Part shown: positions 15,649-22,024 of the stretch, in pieces
Position numbering within the stretch: the stretch's first letter is position 1
Layout of the letters: every line of letters begins with the position of its first letter
Virus record (IMG/VR): IMGVR_UViG_3300020056_000168
Location: 1 to 23,895 of that record
Strand: one strand, 5' to 3'
Source of the DNA: a virus
Length of the DNA: 23,895 nt
Notes under the pieces: model-generated
Databases searched by the model: none
The model's input: the letters and a program-made list of their open reading frames with translations, nothing else
Told to the model about the DNA's origin: nothing
Program-made: the position numbers and the translations under genes

Positions 15649-16140
15649 ATGTTTATTACAAATATATCTACCAATGAATTTGACCGTTTTCTACGTCATT
15701 CAATTAATGTTTTTGACCACTTAGATGAAGTGTTTCGAGAATCTCGCTTCTCGAGCAATGTGACTTCAACATTTCCCCCTCACAATATTCGCCAAAAAGA
15801 TAATTCGTATCTGATTGAAATGGCCGTTGCTGGTTTCTCGAAAGATGAAATCACAATCACAAAAGAAAAAGATTATTTACACGTGGAAGGAAAGAAAGCC
15901 GAAGATGAAAAAAACGATGAGTATCTAACTTATCGTGGTATCGCTTCACGTTCTTTCAAAAAATCTTTTGTGTTAGGTAAAAATATGAAAGTATTGGCGG
16001 CTGATGTGAAAGATGGATTGTTGTTTATTGGTCTTGAGAAGGAAGTTCCTGAAAAGGATAAACCTCAGACAATTGAAATCGGATCAGATCAAAGTATATT
16101 GTCAAATATTGTTTCGAGTGTCAAGAAATTGGCCGCATAA
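15649..16140 (+). CDS. hsp20: Small heat shock protein, Hsp20 / alpha-crystallin family
   Basis: A 163-residue protein, the normal size for Hsp20. Residues about 45-145 form the alpha-crystallin domain: YLIEMAVAGFSKDEITITKE, YLHVEGKK, GIASRSFKKSFVLG, and the family mark DVKDGLLFIGLEKEVPE. It is an ATP-independent chaperone that holds unfolding proteins; phage versions are known in marine T4-like phages, but their exact role in infection is not established. I chose ATG 15649 because AGGAGG sits 4 bases upstream; an in-frame TTG at 15613 lies inside the leader hairpins. It has its own promoter and a terminator-like hairpin after it, so it may be a one-gene transcript with some read-through. Confidence 0.95.
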   Translation: MFITNISTNEFDRFLRHSINVFDHLDEVFRESRFSSNVTSTFPPHNIRQKDNSYLIEMAVAGFSKDEITITKEKDYLHVEGKKAEDEKNDEYLTYRGIASRSFKKSFVLGKNMKVLAADVKDGLLFIGLEKEVPEKDKPQTIEIGSDQSILSNIVSSVKKLAA

Positions 16141-16151
16141 TATGAAGGACG

Positions 16152-16178
16152 GGGTGGTCAACAGGCCACCCACTTTTA
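16152..16178 (+). terminator. Terminator-like hairpin after hsp20
   Basis: GGGTGGTC (16152-16159), loop AACA, GGCCACCC (16164-16171) gives an 8-bp GC-rich stem with one G.U pair, followed by ACTTTTAA. The T-run is short, so termination may be partial. Confidence 0.7.
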
Positions 16179-16192
16179 ACACACACATCACA
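16177..16192 (+). repeat. Leader repeat copy 1 (TAACACACACATCACA)
   Basis: A 16-base word lying just before the ribosome-binding site of the small gene at 16203. It occurs again, exactly, at 16513-16528 before the next gene. Confidence 0.85.
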
Positions 16193-16202
16193 GGAGAGAT
16201 AT

Positions 16203-16403
16203 ATGTCTTATTTCGATCTAAATTCCGCCTTTCGGTCTTCTCGCTACCAAGAAATGCAATCTTATTTTAAAAATGAATATCGTAATGACCATGAATGGGC
16301 TTTTAACAATTGGCTTGAATCAAAAGCTGAAGCCAAAAAAAAAGTTTTTTCCAGTATTGCTGCGATCTTTGGAGCCTTGCCTTTCCTACGGAGCAACAGT
16401 TAA
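16203..16403 (+). CDS. Small phage protein, frame-0 part (66 aa); full product appears to need a -1 frameshift
   Basis: Frame 0 gives 66 residues, beginning MSYFDLNSAFRSSRYQEM and ending in GALPFLRSNS. A good AGGAGAG site precedes the ATG. The ending looks like out-of-frame read-through: the -1 frame, open to 16510, continues as FPTEQQLKEKYLNQATDLVD and LEHRLENWDRR, a pattern (YLxQATDLxDLExR) that I recognise from short DUF3563-like proteins common in T4-like phages and proteobacteria. Nine A's at 16335-16343, read in frame as A AAA AAA, make a plausible slippery site. Alternatively a one-base deletion near 16382 (CCTTTCC) broke the gene. Either way the conserved part is outside frame 0. The role of the family is unknown. 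Confidence 0.7.
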   Translation: MSYFDLNSAFRSSRYQEMQSYFKNEYRNDHEWAFNNWLESKAEAKKKVFSSIAAIFGALPFLRSNS

Positions 16404-16510
16404 AAGAAAAATATTTAAATCAAGCAACTGACCTTGTAGACCTTGAACATCGTTTAGAAAACTGGGATCGTAGAAGTAGTCGCCAGAATAATTCAGGCGT
16501 CATGTATTAA
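16331..16510 (+). other. -1 frame extension encoding the conserved C-terminal part of the small protein
   Basis: This frame has no stop from 16331 to the TAA at 16508-16510, and no suitable start with a ribosome-binding site of its own. It encodes the conserved QATDLVDLEHRLENWDRR segment and ends in NNSGVMY. It fills the otherwise empty space at 16404-16510. It is best read as the second half of the 16203 gene, joined by programmed -1 slippage, or split by a mutation or an assembly error. Confidence 0.65.
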
Positions 16511-16512
16511 TA

Positions 16513-16528
16513 TAACACACACATCACA
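16513..16528 (+). repeat. Leader repeat copy 2 (TAACACACACATCACA)
   Basis: An exact second copy of the word at 16177-16192, again directly upstream of a ribosome-binding site and start codon (gene at 16539). Confidence 0.85.
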
Positions 16529-16538
16529 AAAGGTAATT

Positions 16539-16817
16539 ATGGCTGATGGTAAAAATCCATATCAAATTCGTCAAGAACTTCTGAATCAAGCACAATCGTT
16601 TGTTGAGAATGCGTATCAAATGCAACAATCTGTCATTGAACGAAACTTTCAACTTGCTGAAATGATGATGAAAACAAATGAAGCAGCAGGTGTAGCCTTG
16701 TTCAAAACAACAACAGATAATCTAGAGAAATACTGCAAAGATTATCCTGGTGTTGATGCTGTTGTTGAAGCAGCACGTGAGATGCAAAATTTTGTGGATA
16801 ATAAATCAAAACAGTGA
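16539..16817 (+). CDS. Small helical phage protein, hypothetical
   Basis: A 92-residue, wholly helical protein: NPYQIRQELLNQAQSFVENA, then methionine-rich AEMMMKTNEAAG, then DAVVEAAREMQNFVDNKSKQ. Small proteins beginning with the NPYxxRxxLL pattern recur in marine T4-like phages near replication genes, but I know no function. Two long amphipathic helices suggest an oligomer or a protein-binding factor; this is inference. The start has an AAAAGG site. Upstream is the second copy of the TAACACACACATCACA repeat, and downstream is a long hairpin holding the next gene's ribosome-binding site. Confidence 0.8.
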   Translation: MADGKNPYQIRQELLNQAQSFVENAYQMQQSVIERNFQLAEMMMKTNEAAGVALFKTTTDNLEKYCKDYPGVDAVVEAAREMQNFVDNKSKQ

Positions 16818-16822
16818 TTTAT

Positions 16823-16868
16823 TTGCTCCTAAATATTAAGGTCAATAATCTTCAGTATTTAGGAGCAA
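16823..16868 (+). promoter_or_regulatory. 13-bp perfect hairpin burying the ribosome-binding site of the RuvC-like gene
   Basis: TTGCTCCTAAATA (16823-16835) pairs perfectly with TATTTAGGAGCAA (16856-16868) across a 20-base loop. The ribosome-binding site AGGAG at 16861-16865 is wholly in the stem, and the ATG follows at 16870. Translation should be blocked unless the hairpin is opened, cut, or not formed. No T-run follows, so it is not a clear terminator. Confidence 0.85.
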
Positions 16869-16869
16869 C

Positions 16870-17448
16870 ATGTTACACATTGGCGTTGATTTTTCCATTA
16901 CAAGTCCTTGCGTTTGTTTTTGGAATACAAACAAAGAACATCTCTTTGAAAATTGTGACTTCTTTTTTCTAAAGTCTCACAACAAGCAAAACGATTATCC
17001 ATCAAATATTTCATTCGCAGATTCCTCATTTTCGAAAGACAACTCAATTCGTTTTTCTGAAAATGCTCAGGTTCTTAGGACTGAAATTAAAAAAAGACTT
17101 GACTCTTCACGCCATTATGCTATAATGATGGAAGGCTATTCAATGGGAGCAAAGGGTAGACTTTTTGACATTGGTGAAGCAACAGGAATTTTCAAGTATT
17201 TTCTTTCGCAAGAAAAAATTAACCCAATTATAATAGCACCTTCGGTAATTAAAAAGAATGCTACAGGAAAAGGTAATGCGAACAAATATCAAATGCTTGA
17301 AAAATTTTTAGAAATAAATAGTAGTTTACTCGAATCACAATGGGTAAAAAATCTTATCACGGAAAAGCGTTTACAATCTCCGTTGACCGATATTGTAGAC
17401 GCTTTTTTTATTGCTAACTCATTTACGGTTTCATATGATCAAGGCTAA
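16870..17448 (+). CDS. RuvC-like Holliday junction / flap nuclease
   Basis: A 192-residue protein. The RuvC-type acidic quartet is visible in order: D7 in GVDFSITSP, E88 in MMEGYSMG, and D174/D177 in TDIVDAFFIAN. The segment NATGKGNANK at about 132-141 matches the lysine-rich loop that contacts DNA in this fold. The length and layout fit RuvC-family resolvases that cut branched DNA, which in a T4-like phage would be needed before packaging and would parallel T4 endonuclease VII, an unrelated fold. The gene overlaps thyX by 14 bases. Its ribosome-binding site is locked in a perfect hairpin, so expression is probably tightly controlled. Confidence 0.85.
   Translation: MLHIGVDFSITSPCVCFWNTNKEHLFENCDFFFLKSHNKQNDYPSNISFADSSFSKDNSIRFSENAQVLRTEIKKRLDSSRHYAIMMEGYSMGAKGRLFDIGEATGIFKYFLSQEKINPIIIAPSVIKKNATGKGNANKYQMLEKFLEINSSLLESQWVKNLITEKRLQSPLTDIVDAFFIANSFTVSYDQG
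17099..17126 (+). promoter_or_regulatory. Internal sigma70-like promoter candidate before thyX
   Basis: TTGACT (17099-17104), a 16-base spacer, then a consensus TATAAT (17121-17126) with an extended TGC. It lies inside the RuvC-like gene, about 310 bases before thyX. The core TATGCTATA is shared with the hsp20 promoter. Confidence 0.5.
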
Positions 17449-18349
17449 TATAGTTCAAGATAGTAGTCTTCCTACAGGAGAAAGATTATTGACATACAAT
17501 CTCCGATATGGTAGACTTATTCATAGTGAACTTTTGCGGCATCGAGCAGCATCCCATTCAGTCAAAAGTTCAAGAGCAATTCCCACCAAGAAGTATCGCA
17601 AAGAAGTTGAAAATGATCCTTACATTCCAGTCAAATTCGGAACAAATCAAAAAGGCATGCAAGCCGGTAAACAAACAGCAGCCAGTGTTGCCTATGGTAC
17701 TAAAATCTGGAAGCTTTCAGCTAAGTTTGCTTGTATGGCGCATTCACTCATGGAGTATGTGAATGTTCACAAAGAAGTTGCGAATCGTATTTTAGAACCT
17801 TATGTATGGGTTGAAGAAACACTGACAGTTGAATTTGACGCACTTCAACAAATTGCAGAGCTTCGTATTCATGATGATGCTCAAGAAGATATTCGTGCAG
17901 TTGTTGAAGAAATGATTTATGAAGCAGAACAGCATAAAAATAACAGTGTAATTCTGGAAGAGAATCAATGGCATGTGCCTTATGTCATTCGTCAAGTGAA
18001 TGGTAATATGATTTATAAAGATAATGATGGTAAAAACCTTACACTTGATGAAGCAATCATTTGTTCAGCTGCAAGATGTGCGAGAAGTTCTTATGCAAAT
18101 CATGATAATTCAACAACTACATATGAGAATGATACAAAACTTGCTGACCGTTTGATTGGTTCAGAACCAATGCACTTATCACCCTTTGAACATCAGGCAA
18201 GAGCATTTATTAGTCAAGAAGAGCGATATGAATTTGGCTCAAATTTTCGTCATTTCTTTCAGCAACGAAAGGCAATTGAGAGACAGTATGCATCTACAAA
18301 TCAAACCTCTGAAACCTTTGAAGAAGAAAACCTTCAGAAAGCTAGTTGA
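17435..18349 (+). CDS. thyX: Flavin-dependent thymidylate synthase ThyX
   Basis: A 304-residue protein. The ThyX signature RHRx7S is present as R35-H-R-AASHSVK-S45, followed by SRAIPTKKY. Near the C-terminus MHLSPFEHQARAF matches the second family motif, and FRHFFQQRKA follows. ThyX makes dTMP from dUMP using methylene-tetrahydrofolate, FAD and NADPH, so it supplies thymidine for phage DNA. At 304 residues it is longer than typical cellular ThyX (about 220-250); the extra length is mostly a helical middle section (about 130-180). I chose ATG 17435; an in-frame ATG at 17411 would extend further into the nuclease gene. It overlaps the nuclease by 14 bases and the methyltransferase by 62. Confidence 0.93.
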   Translation: MIKANIVQDSSLPTGERLLTYNLRYGRLIHSELLRHRAASHSVKSSRAIPTKKYRKEVENDPYIPVKFGTNQKGMQAGKQTAASVAYGTKIWKLSAKFACMAHSLMEYVNVHKEVANRILEPYVWVEETLTVEFDALQQIAELRIHDDAQEDIRAVVEEMIYEAEQHKNNSVILEENQWHVPYVIRQVNGNMIYKDNDGKNLTLDEAIICSAARCARSSYANHDNSTTTYENDTKLADRLIGSEPMHLSPFEHQARAFISQEERYEFGSNFRHFFQQRKAIERQYASTNQTSETFEEENLQKAS

Positions 18350-19622
18350 AGAAAACTGGAGAAGCCCAAACAAAGCAATTCTTCAACATATTGAAGATAC
18401 AGCAGATCGAAAAGGCTATCCACATATACCGAATTGGCTCGACTTCACTCAGGGAAAGAATGAAGTTGAAGTCTATTCGACGTTGATGAACTATATTCTA
18501 ACAAAGCAACTTCCTCTACCAAGTTCAAGAGGAACAGAAGAGGATGCTCAAAAGGCTTTTCACAAGTATAAGTATAAAACATTTGCGCCTTTTGTTCATT
18601 CGAATGATGTTGACCGAGAACTTACACATCGTTTGACTGAAAGTTTGAAATATAAACATGACTATTGCGATGAGTATACATTAGGTTATTTTCCTCAGTA
18701 TACTCGAGCAAATCCTATTTCAAACTATTTTGCTGAAGGTGAGAGATTGTTATGTGAAGTGATCAATAAAGAATCACCAACTTTTTTATGGACAGAAGAG
18801 CATGGTGTTTCTCGTTTGATGGACACGATGAGAAGAATCGGTGTGAAAAAATTGAGTGAGGCAACCTTTAAAAGTTTCTTTGCTCATGCCGGTCAAATTG
18901 CGGCTCAGTTCAATGTGAACACGGCAAAGAACATCTACAACACCGCAAAGGGAGATGTGATTTTTGACATCTCTTGCGGATGGGGTGATCGATTGACAGG
19001 CTTTTATCTTTCAGAGAAAAGCACATATTATGGCACTGATCCAAATCTAAATATGTTTGAGATTTATAAAGAAATGTGCCACGCCTATGAGAAATGGTTA
19101 GGTTGTGAAAACCCTACGTTTCTTGAAGGAGAAGATTATTTTGAAATTCGTGGTAAGAAACATGTTCGAATCTACAATCTTCCTGCTGAAGATGTGAATT
19201 ATGATGAAATACCTGATATTGATTTGACATTTTCATCACCGCCTTATTTCAATAAAGAACTCTATGGTAAGAATTCTCAGGCGCAAAAGAATCAATCATG
19301 GAGCCGATATGTCACAGAAGACGCCTGGCTCACAGATTTTCTTTATAAGATTATGGATGAACTCATACCTAAATCAAAGACAACAATGATCAATATCACT
19401 GACGTAGGTATTGATAAAAATCGTGTGAACATTTGTGATCCAATGGTAGAACGATACAAAGATTCTTTTGTTGGCATCGCAGGATTTCAACTTTCAAAAA
19501 ATATGAATGTAAAAGATGACAAGCATATGTTCAAGAAAGATACAATTTACACTGAACCTATTTGGACATTTGGTGAACCTTTAGTTGAAATCAAACGAAC
19601 AAAACTTTTAGACTTATTTTGA
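18288..19622 (+). CDS. DNA methyltransferase (amino-MTase, SPPY type)
   Basis: A 444-residue protein if it starts at ATG 18288. A SAM-binding motif I-like segment, DISCGWGDRLTGFY, begins near residue 227, followed by YYGTDPN. The catalytic motif IV is FSSPPYFNKELYG with P318-P-Y320. SPPY is common in N4-cytosine methyltransferases and is also found in some N6-adenine ones. Motif I precedes motif IV (alpha/gamma order). The first 200 residues, including WRSPNKAILQH and the YKYKTFAPF region, may recognise the target. The start overlaps thyX by 62 bases; an upstream in-frame ATG at 18156 would overlap by almost 200. Likely roles are self-DNA protection or regulation. The target base is not decidable here. 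Confidence 0.82.
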   Translation: MHLQIKPLKPLKKKTFRKLVEENWRSPNKAILQHIEDTADRKGYPHIPNWLDFTQGKNEVEVYSTLMNYILTKQLPLPSSRGTEEDAQKAFHKYKYKTFAPFVHSNDVDRELTHRLTESLKYKHDYCDEYTLGYFPQYTRANPISNYFAEGERLLCEVINKESPTFLWTEEHGVSRLMDTMRRIGVKKLSEATFKSFFAHAGQIAAQFNVNTAKNIYNTAKGDVIFDISCGWGDRLTGFYLSEKSTYYGTDPNLNMFEIYKEMCHAYEKWLGCENPTFLEGEDYFEIRGKKHVRIYNLPAEDVNYDEIPDIDLTFSSPPYFNKELYGKNSQAQKNQSWSRYVTEDAWLTDFLYKIMDELIPKSKTTMINITDVGIDKNRVNICDPMVERYKDSFVGIAGFQLSKNMNVKDDKHMFKKDTIYTEPIWTFGEPLVEIKRTKLLDLF

Positions 19623-19628
19623 GGAACT

Positions 19629-19913
19629 ATGGCATTACATCGTATCACTGCAATCTTTGATAAAGATAAAGTATTTGAAAAGATACTTAATCTTGATTAT
19701 TTAATTTCAATTGAACCATATGCAGAAAAAGATAATTGTTATTTAAAGTTTGTAACAACAACAGAAGAATTTAGTTTTGTTTACAATAATATGGAAGATA
19801 TGAAGATGGATTATGACAAGATTCATGAAAGCATGTCAGACCAATTCAATTCAACACAAACAGTAATAAATGGATGTATAGATATCAAAACTTCCGAAAC
19901 ACTTTTAGGGTAA
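19629..19913 (+). CDS. Hypothetical small protein
   Basis: A 94-residue protein with a GAGG site 6 bases before the ATG. It reads as alternating strands and a helix (LHRITAIFDKDKVFEKI, CYLKFVTTTEEFSFVY) with no motif I recognise and no membrane segment. It lies between the methyltransferase and the flavoprotein with gaps of 6 bases and 1 base, so it belongs to the same operon. Confidence 0.7.
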   Translation: MALHRITAIFDKDKVFEKILNLDYLISIEPYAEKDNCYLKFVTTTEEFSFVYNNMEDMKMDYDKIHESMSDQFNSTQTVINGCIDIKTSETLLG

Positions 19914-19914
19914 T

Positions 19915-21360
19915 ATGAAACAAGTAGACGTAGCAGTAATTGGTGCCGGTTCAGCAGGAATGTCAGCCTACCGAGCAGTTAAAAAAGCAGATAAATCATG
20001 CGTTTTAATTGAGAATCATTTGTATGGAACAACCTGTGCAAGAACTGGATGTATGCCAAGTAAACTTTTAATTGCTGCGGCTAATTCAGCACATAATATT
20101 CGTAAAGCATCTCAGTTTGGTGTTCATGTAGATTTGAATACTCTTGAAATCAATCGTAGTGATGTGATGAAAAGAGTTCGAAAAGAACGAGAAAGATTTG
20201 TTAATTTTGTTCTTGATGATGTTTATGATTTCCCCGAAGAGGATCGTGTCTTAGGAAATTATCATTTCATTAATGAAAACACATTAGAAAATGAATTAGG
20301 TGAAAAAATTCAAGCAAAAAGATTTGTTCTTGCGACAGGAACAAAACCTTTTGTTCTTCCTCAATTTGCTGACATACCAGACCGTGTATTAGATACAGAA
20401 GATTTCTTTAACTTTCATGTTTTACCTAAGAGTGTTTGTGTTGTTGGAACAGGAGCGATTGGTTTAGAACTTGGTCAAGCTTTGACCAGATTAGGTGTTC
20501 GTGTGACCATTTTAGGAATTTCAAATCTGATTGGACCCATTACAGACCCAGAACTGTTAGACTTAGCAAACGAATTGTTTCGAAGAGAATGTCGAATTTT
20601 CAATGATGCCAATATCTTAACTGCTGAACTTGTTCAAAAAGAAGGTGATGAATATGAAAAAGTAGTTGAAGTTCGTTTTGAACAAGACAATGTTATTTAC
20701 CGAGAACAATTCGAATATGTTCTTTCTGCTACAGGGCGAGTGCCAAATCTTGAAAAACTTTGTCTTGAAGCAACGCCTCTAAAGTTTGAAAAGAAAAGAC
20801 CAGTTTACAATACAAATACTTTACAATGTATGAATGAAGATGGCACACCATCATTCTTTTTCATCGCTGGTGATATCACAGGAGATCGAATGATTCTACA
20901 TGAAGCAATTTGGGAAGGTCAATTTGCTGGTAGAAATGTAATTAATTCATTGCGAGATGGTTATATCGATGCTGCTCCACTTCTCGTTGAGCAAAGAAAA
21001 ATTCACACTCCTTTAGGTATTGTTTTCACCGATCCTGAAATTTGTATGGTTGGTTTGACACATTCAGAATTGACAGACCAGCATCGTATTGGTAGAGTGA
21101 ATTTTGAGAATCAAGGTCGTTCTCGTATTCAGCTAAAGAATTATGGAGCTTTACATATCTATGCTGACGTTTCAGATCGAAAGATTGTTGGTTGTGAGAT
21201 GTGTGGACCAGCCGCAGAACATCTTGGTCATCTGATTGCTTGGGCAATTGAATCTGAAACAACTGTTGATCAAGCTCTCGAGATGCCTTTCTATCATCCT
21301 GTAGTTGAAGAAGGTTTACGAACGGCTTTGAGAGATTTACGTATTAAATTAGATGAATAG
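19915..21360 (+). CDS. lpd: Dihydrolipoamide dehydrogenase-type FAD/NAD disulfide oxidoreductase
   Basis: A 481-residue, full-length class I flavoprotein disulfide reductase. FAD binding: G10-A-G-S-A-G15. Redox pair: C41 and C46 in GTTCARTGCMPSK. NAD(P) binding: G178-T-G-A-I-G183. Second FAD motif: FIAGDITG near 318-325. The dimer domain ends with H461-P-V-V-E-E466 and GLRTALRDL, the catalytic His-Glu pair. The CARxGCMPSK box and the HPVVEEGLRTALRD ending match, as I recall them, a lipoamide-dehydrogenase-like branch found in gammaproteobacteria. It would oxidise dihydrolipoyl groups or another dithiol with NAD. This is rare in phages and points to capture of a host metabolic gene. All catalytic residues are kept, so it is probably active. 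It starts 1 base after the previous stop and overlaps the next gene by 8 bases. Confidence 0.9.
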   Translation: MKQVDVAVIGAGSAGMSAYRAVKKADKSCVLIENHLYGTTCARTGCMPSKLLIAAANSAHNIRKASQFGVHVDLNTLEINRSDVMKRVRKERERFVNFVLDDVYDFPEEDRVLGNYHFINENTLENELGEKIQAKRFVLATGTKPFVLPQFADIPDRVLDTEDFFNFHVLPKSVCVVGTGAIGLELGQALTRLGVRVTILGISNLIGPITDPELLDLANELFRRECRIFNDANILTAELVQKEGDEYEKVVEVRFEQDNVIYREQFEYVLSATGRVPNLEKLCLEATPLKFEKKRPVYNTNTLQCMNEDGTPSFFFIAGDITGDRMILHEAIWEGQFAGRNVINSLRDGYIDAAPLLVEQRKIHTPLGIVFTDPEICMVGLTHSELTDQHRIGRVNFENQGRSRIQLKNYGALHIYADVSDRKIVGCEMCGPAAEHLGHLIAWAIESETTVDQALEMPFYHPVVEEGLRTALRDLRIKLDE

Positions 21361-22012
21361 ATTTATGGTATACTCAGATATAAAGATCGTAGCGGAGAGG
21401 ATTCAAACCGAGAACATTGAATTTTATCAAATTGAAAACTTTCTCACCAAATATGAGTGTGACAATCTCATTGAGATTATGAAACCAAGATTGATACCTT
21501 CAAAAGTTGTCAACAATGATAAAAACTACGCCATACAACCAGAAAAAGTTGATATGAATTTTCGCACAAGTTCAACTTGTCAGTTTCAAAATGATGAAAA
21601 CATTCTCATCTCAATTCTTGATTCAAAGATTTCACTCACAGTTGGACTTGATTCAAAACATGGTGAACCTGTTCAGGGACAACACTATCTACCTGGTCAA
21701 GAATTCAAGGCACATTTTGATCCATTCCCGGTGAATGAGCAAAATGCTGTTCATCTAAGAAGAGGTGGTCAAAGGACTTGGACCTTCATGATTTATCTGA
21801 ATGATGTCGAATCTGGAGGCGAGACAGAATTCCCTGAGATTCCTCTGACAGTCACTCCAAAAACAGGAAAAGGAATTTTCTGGAACAACTTGACAATTGA
21901 CTCAAAAGGTGATACGATCATTAACAACTATGCTTCACACCGTGGCTGCCCTGTGGTCAGCGGTGAAAAATATATCCTCACTAAATGGTTTCGTGAACTT
22001 TATTTCAAATAA
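21353..22012 (+). CDS. 2OG-Fe(II) dioxygenase, prolyl 4-hydroxylase-like
   Basis: A 219-residue protein. The iron facial triad is visible: H121-x-D123 in KAHFDPFP and H196 in ASHRGCPV, with K206 in GEKYILTKWF placed to bind 2-oxoglutarate. TWTFMIYLNDVESGGETEFP is the usual core between them. Such genes are common in marine T4-like phages; the substrate, a protein or a nucleotide, is not known. The start ATG 21353 overlaps the flavoprotein stop by 8 bases. An alternative in-frame ATG at 21365 is possible, and neither has a strong ribosome-binding site. Sharing a transcript with a flavin oxidoreductase may be chance. Confidence 0.9.
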   Translation: MNRFMVYSDIKIVAERIQTENIEFYQIENFLTKYECDNLIEIMKPRLIPSKVVNNDKNYAIQPEKVDMNFRTSSTCQFQNDENILISILDSKISLTVGLDSKHGEPVQGQHYLPGQEFKAHFDPFPVNEQNAVHLRRGGQRTWTFMIYLNDVESGGETEFPEIPLTVTPKTGKGIFWNNLTIDSKGDTIINNYASHRGCPVVSGEKYILTKWFRELYFK

Positions 22013-22024
22013 TCAAGGATTATA

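Noticed and set aside
18156-18287. Upstream start for the methyltransferase
   Set aside because: It would extend nearly 200 bases into thyX, and the added residues read as out-of-frame ThyX sequence; ATG 18288 is more likely.
22000-22012. TTATT/AATAA hairpin before the DNA polymerase gene, as a gp43-type translational operator
   Set aside because: Five A-T pairs with a 3-base loop is too weak, and it does not cover the ribosome-binding site as the T4 operator does.
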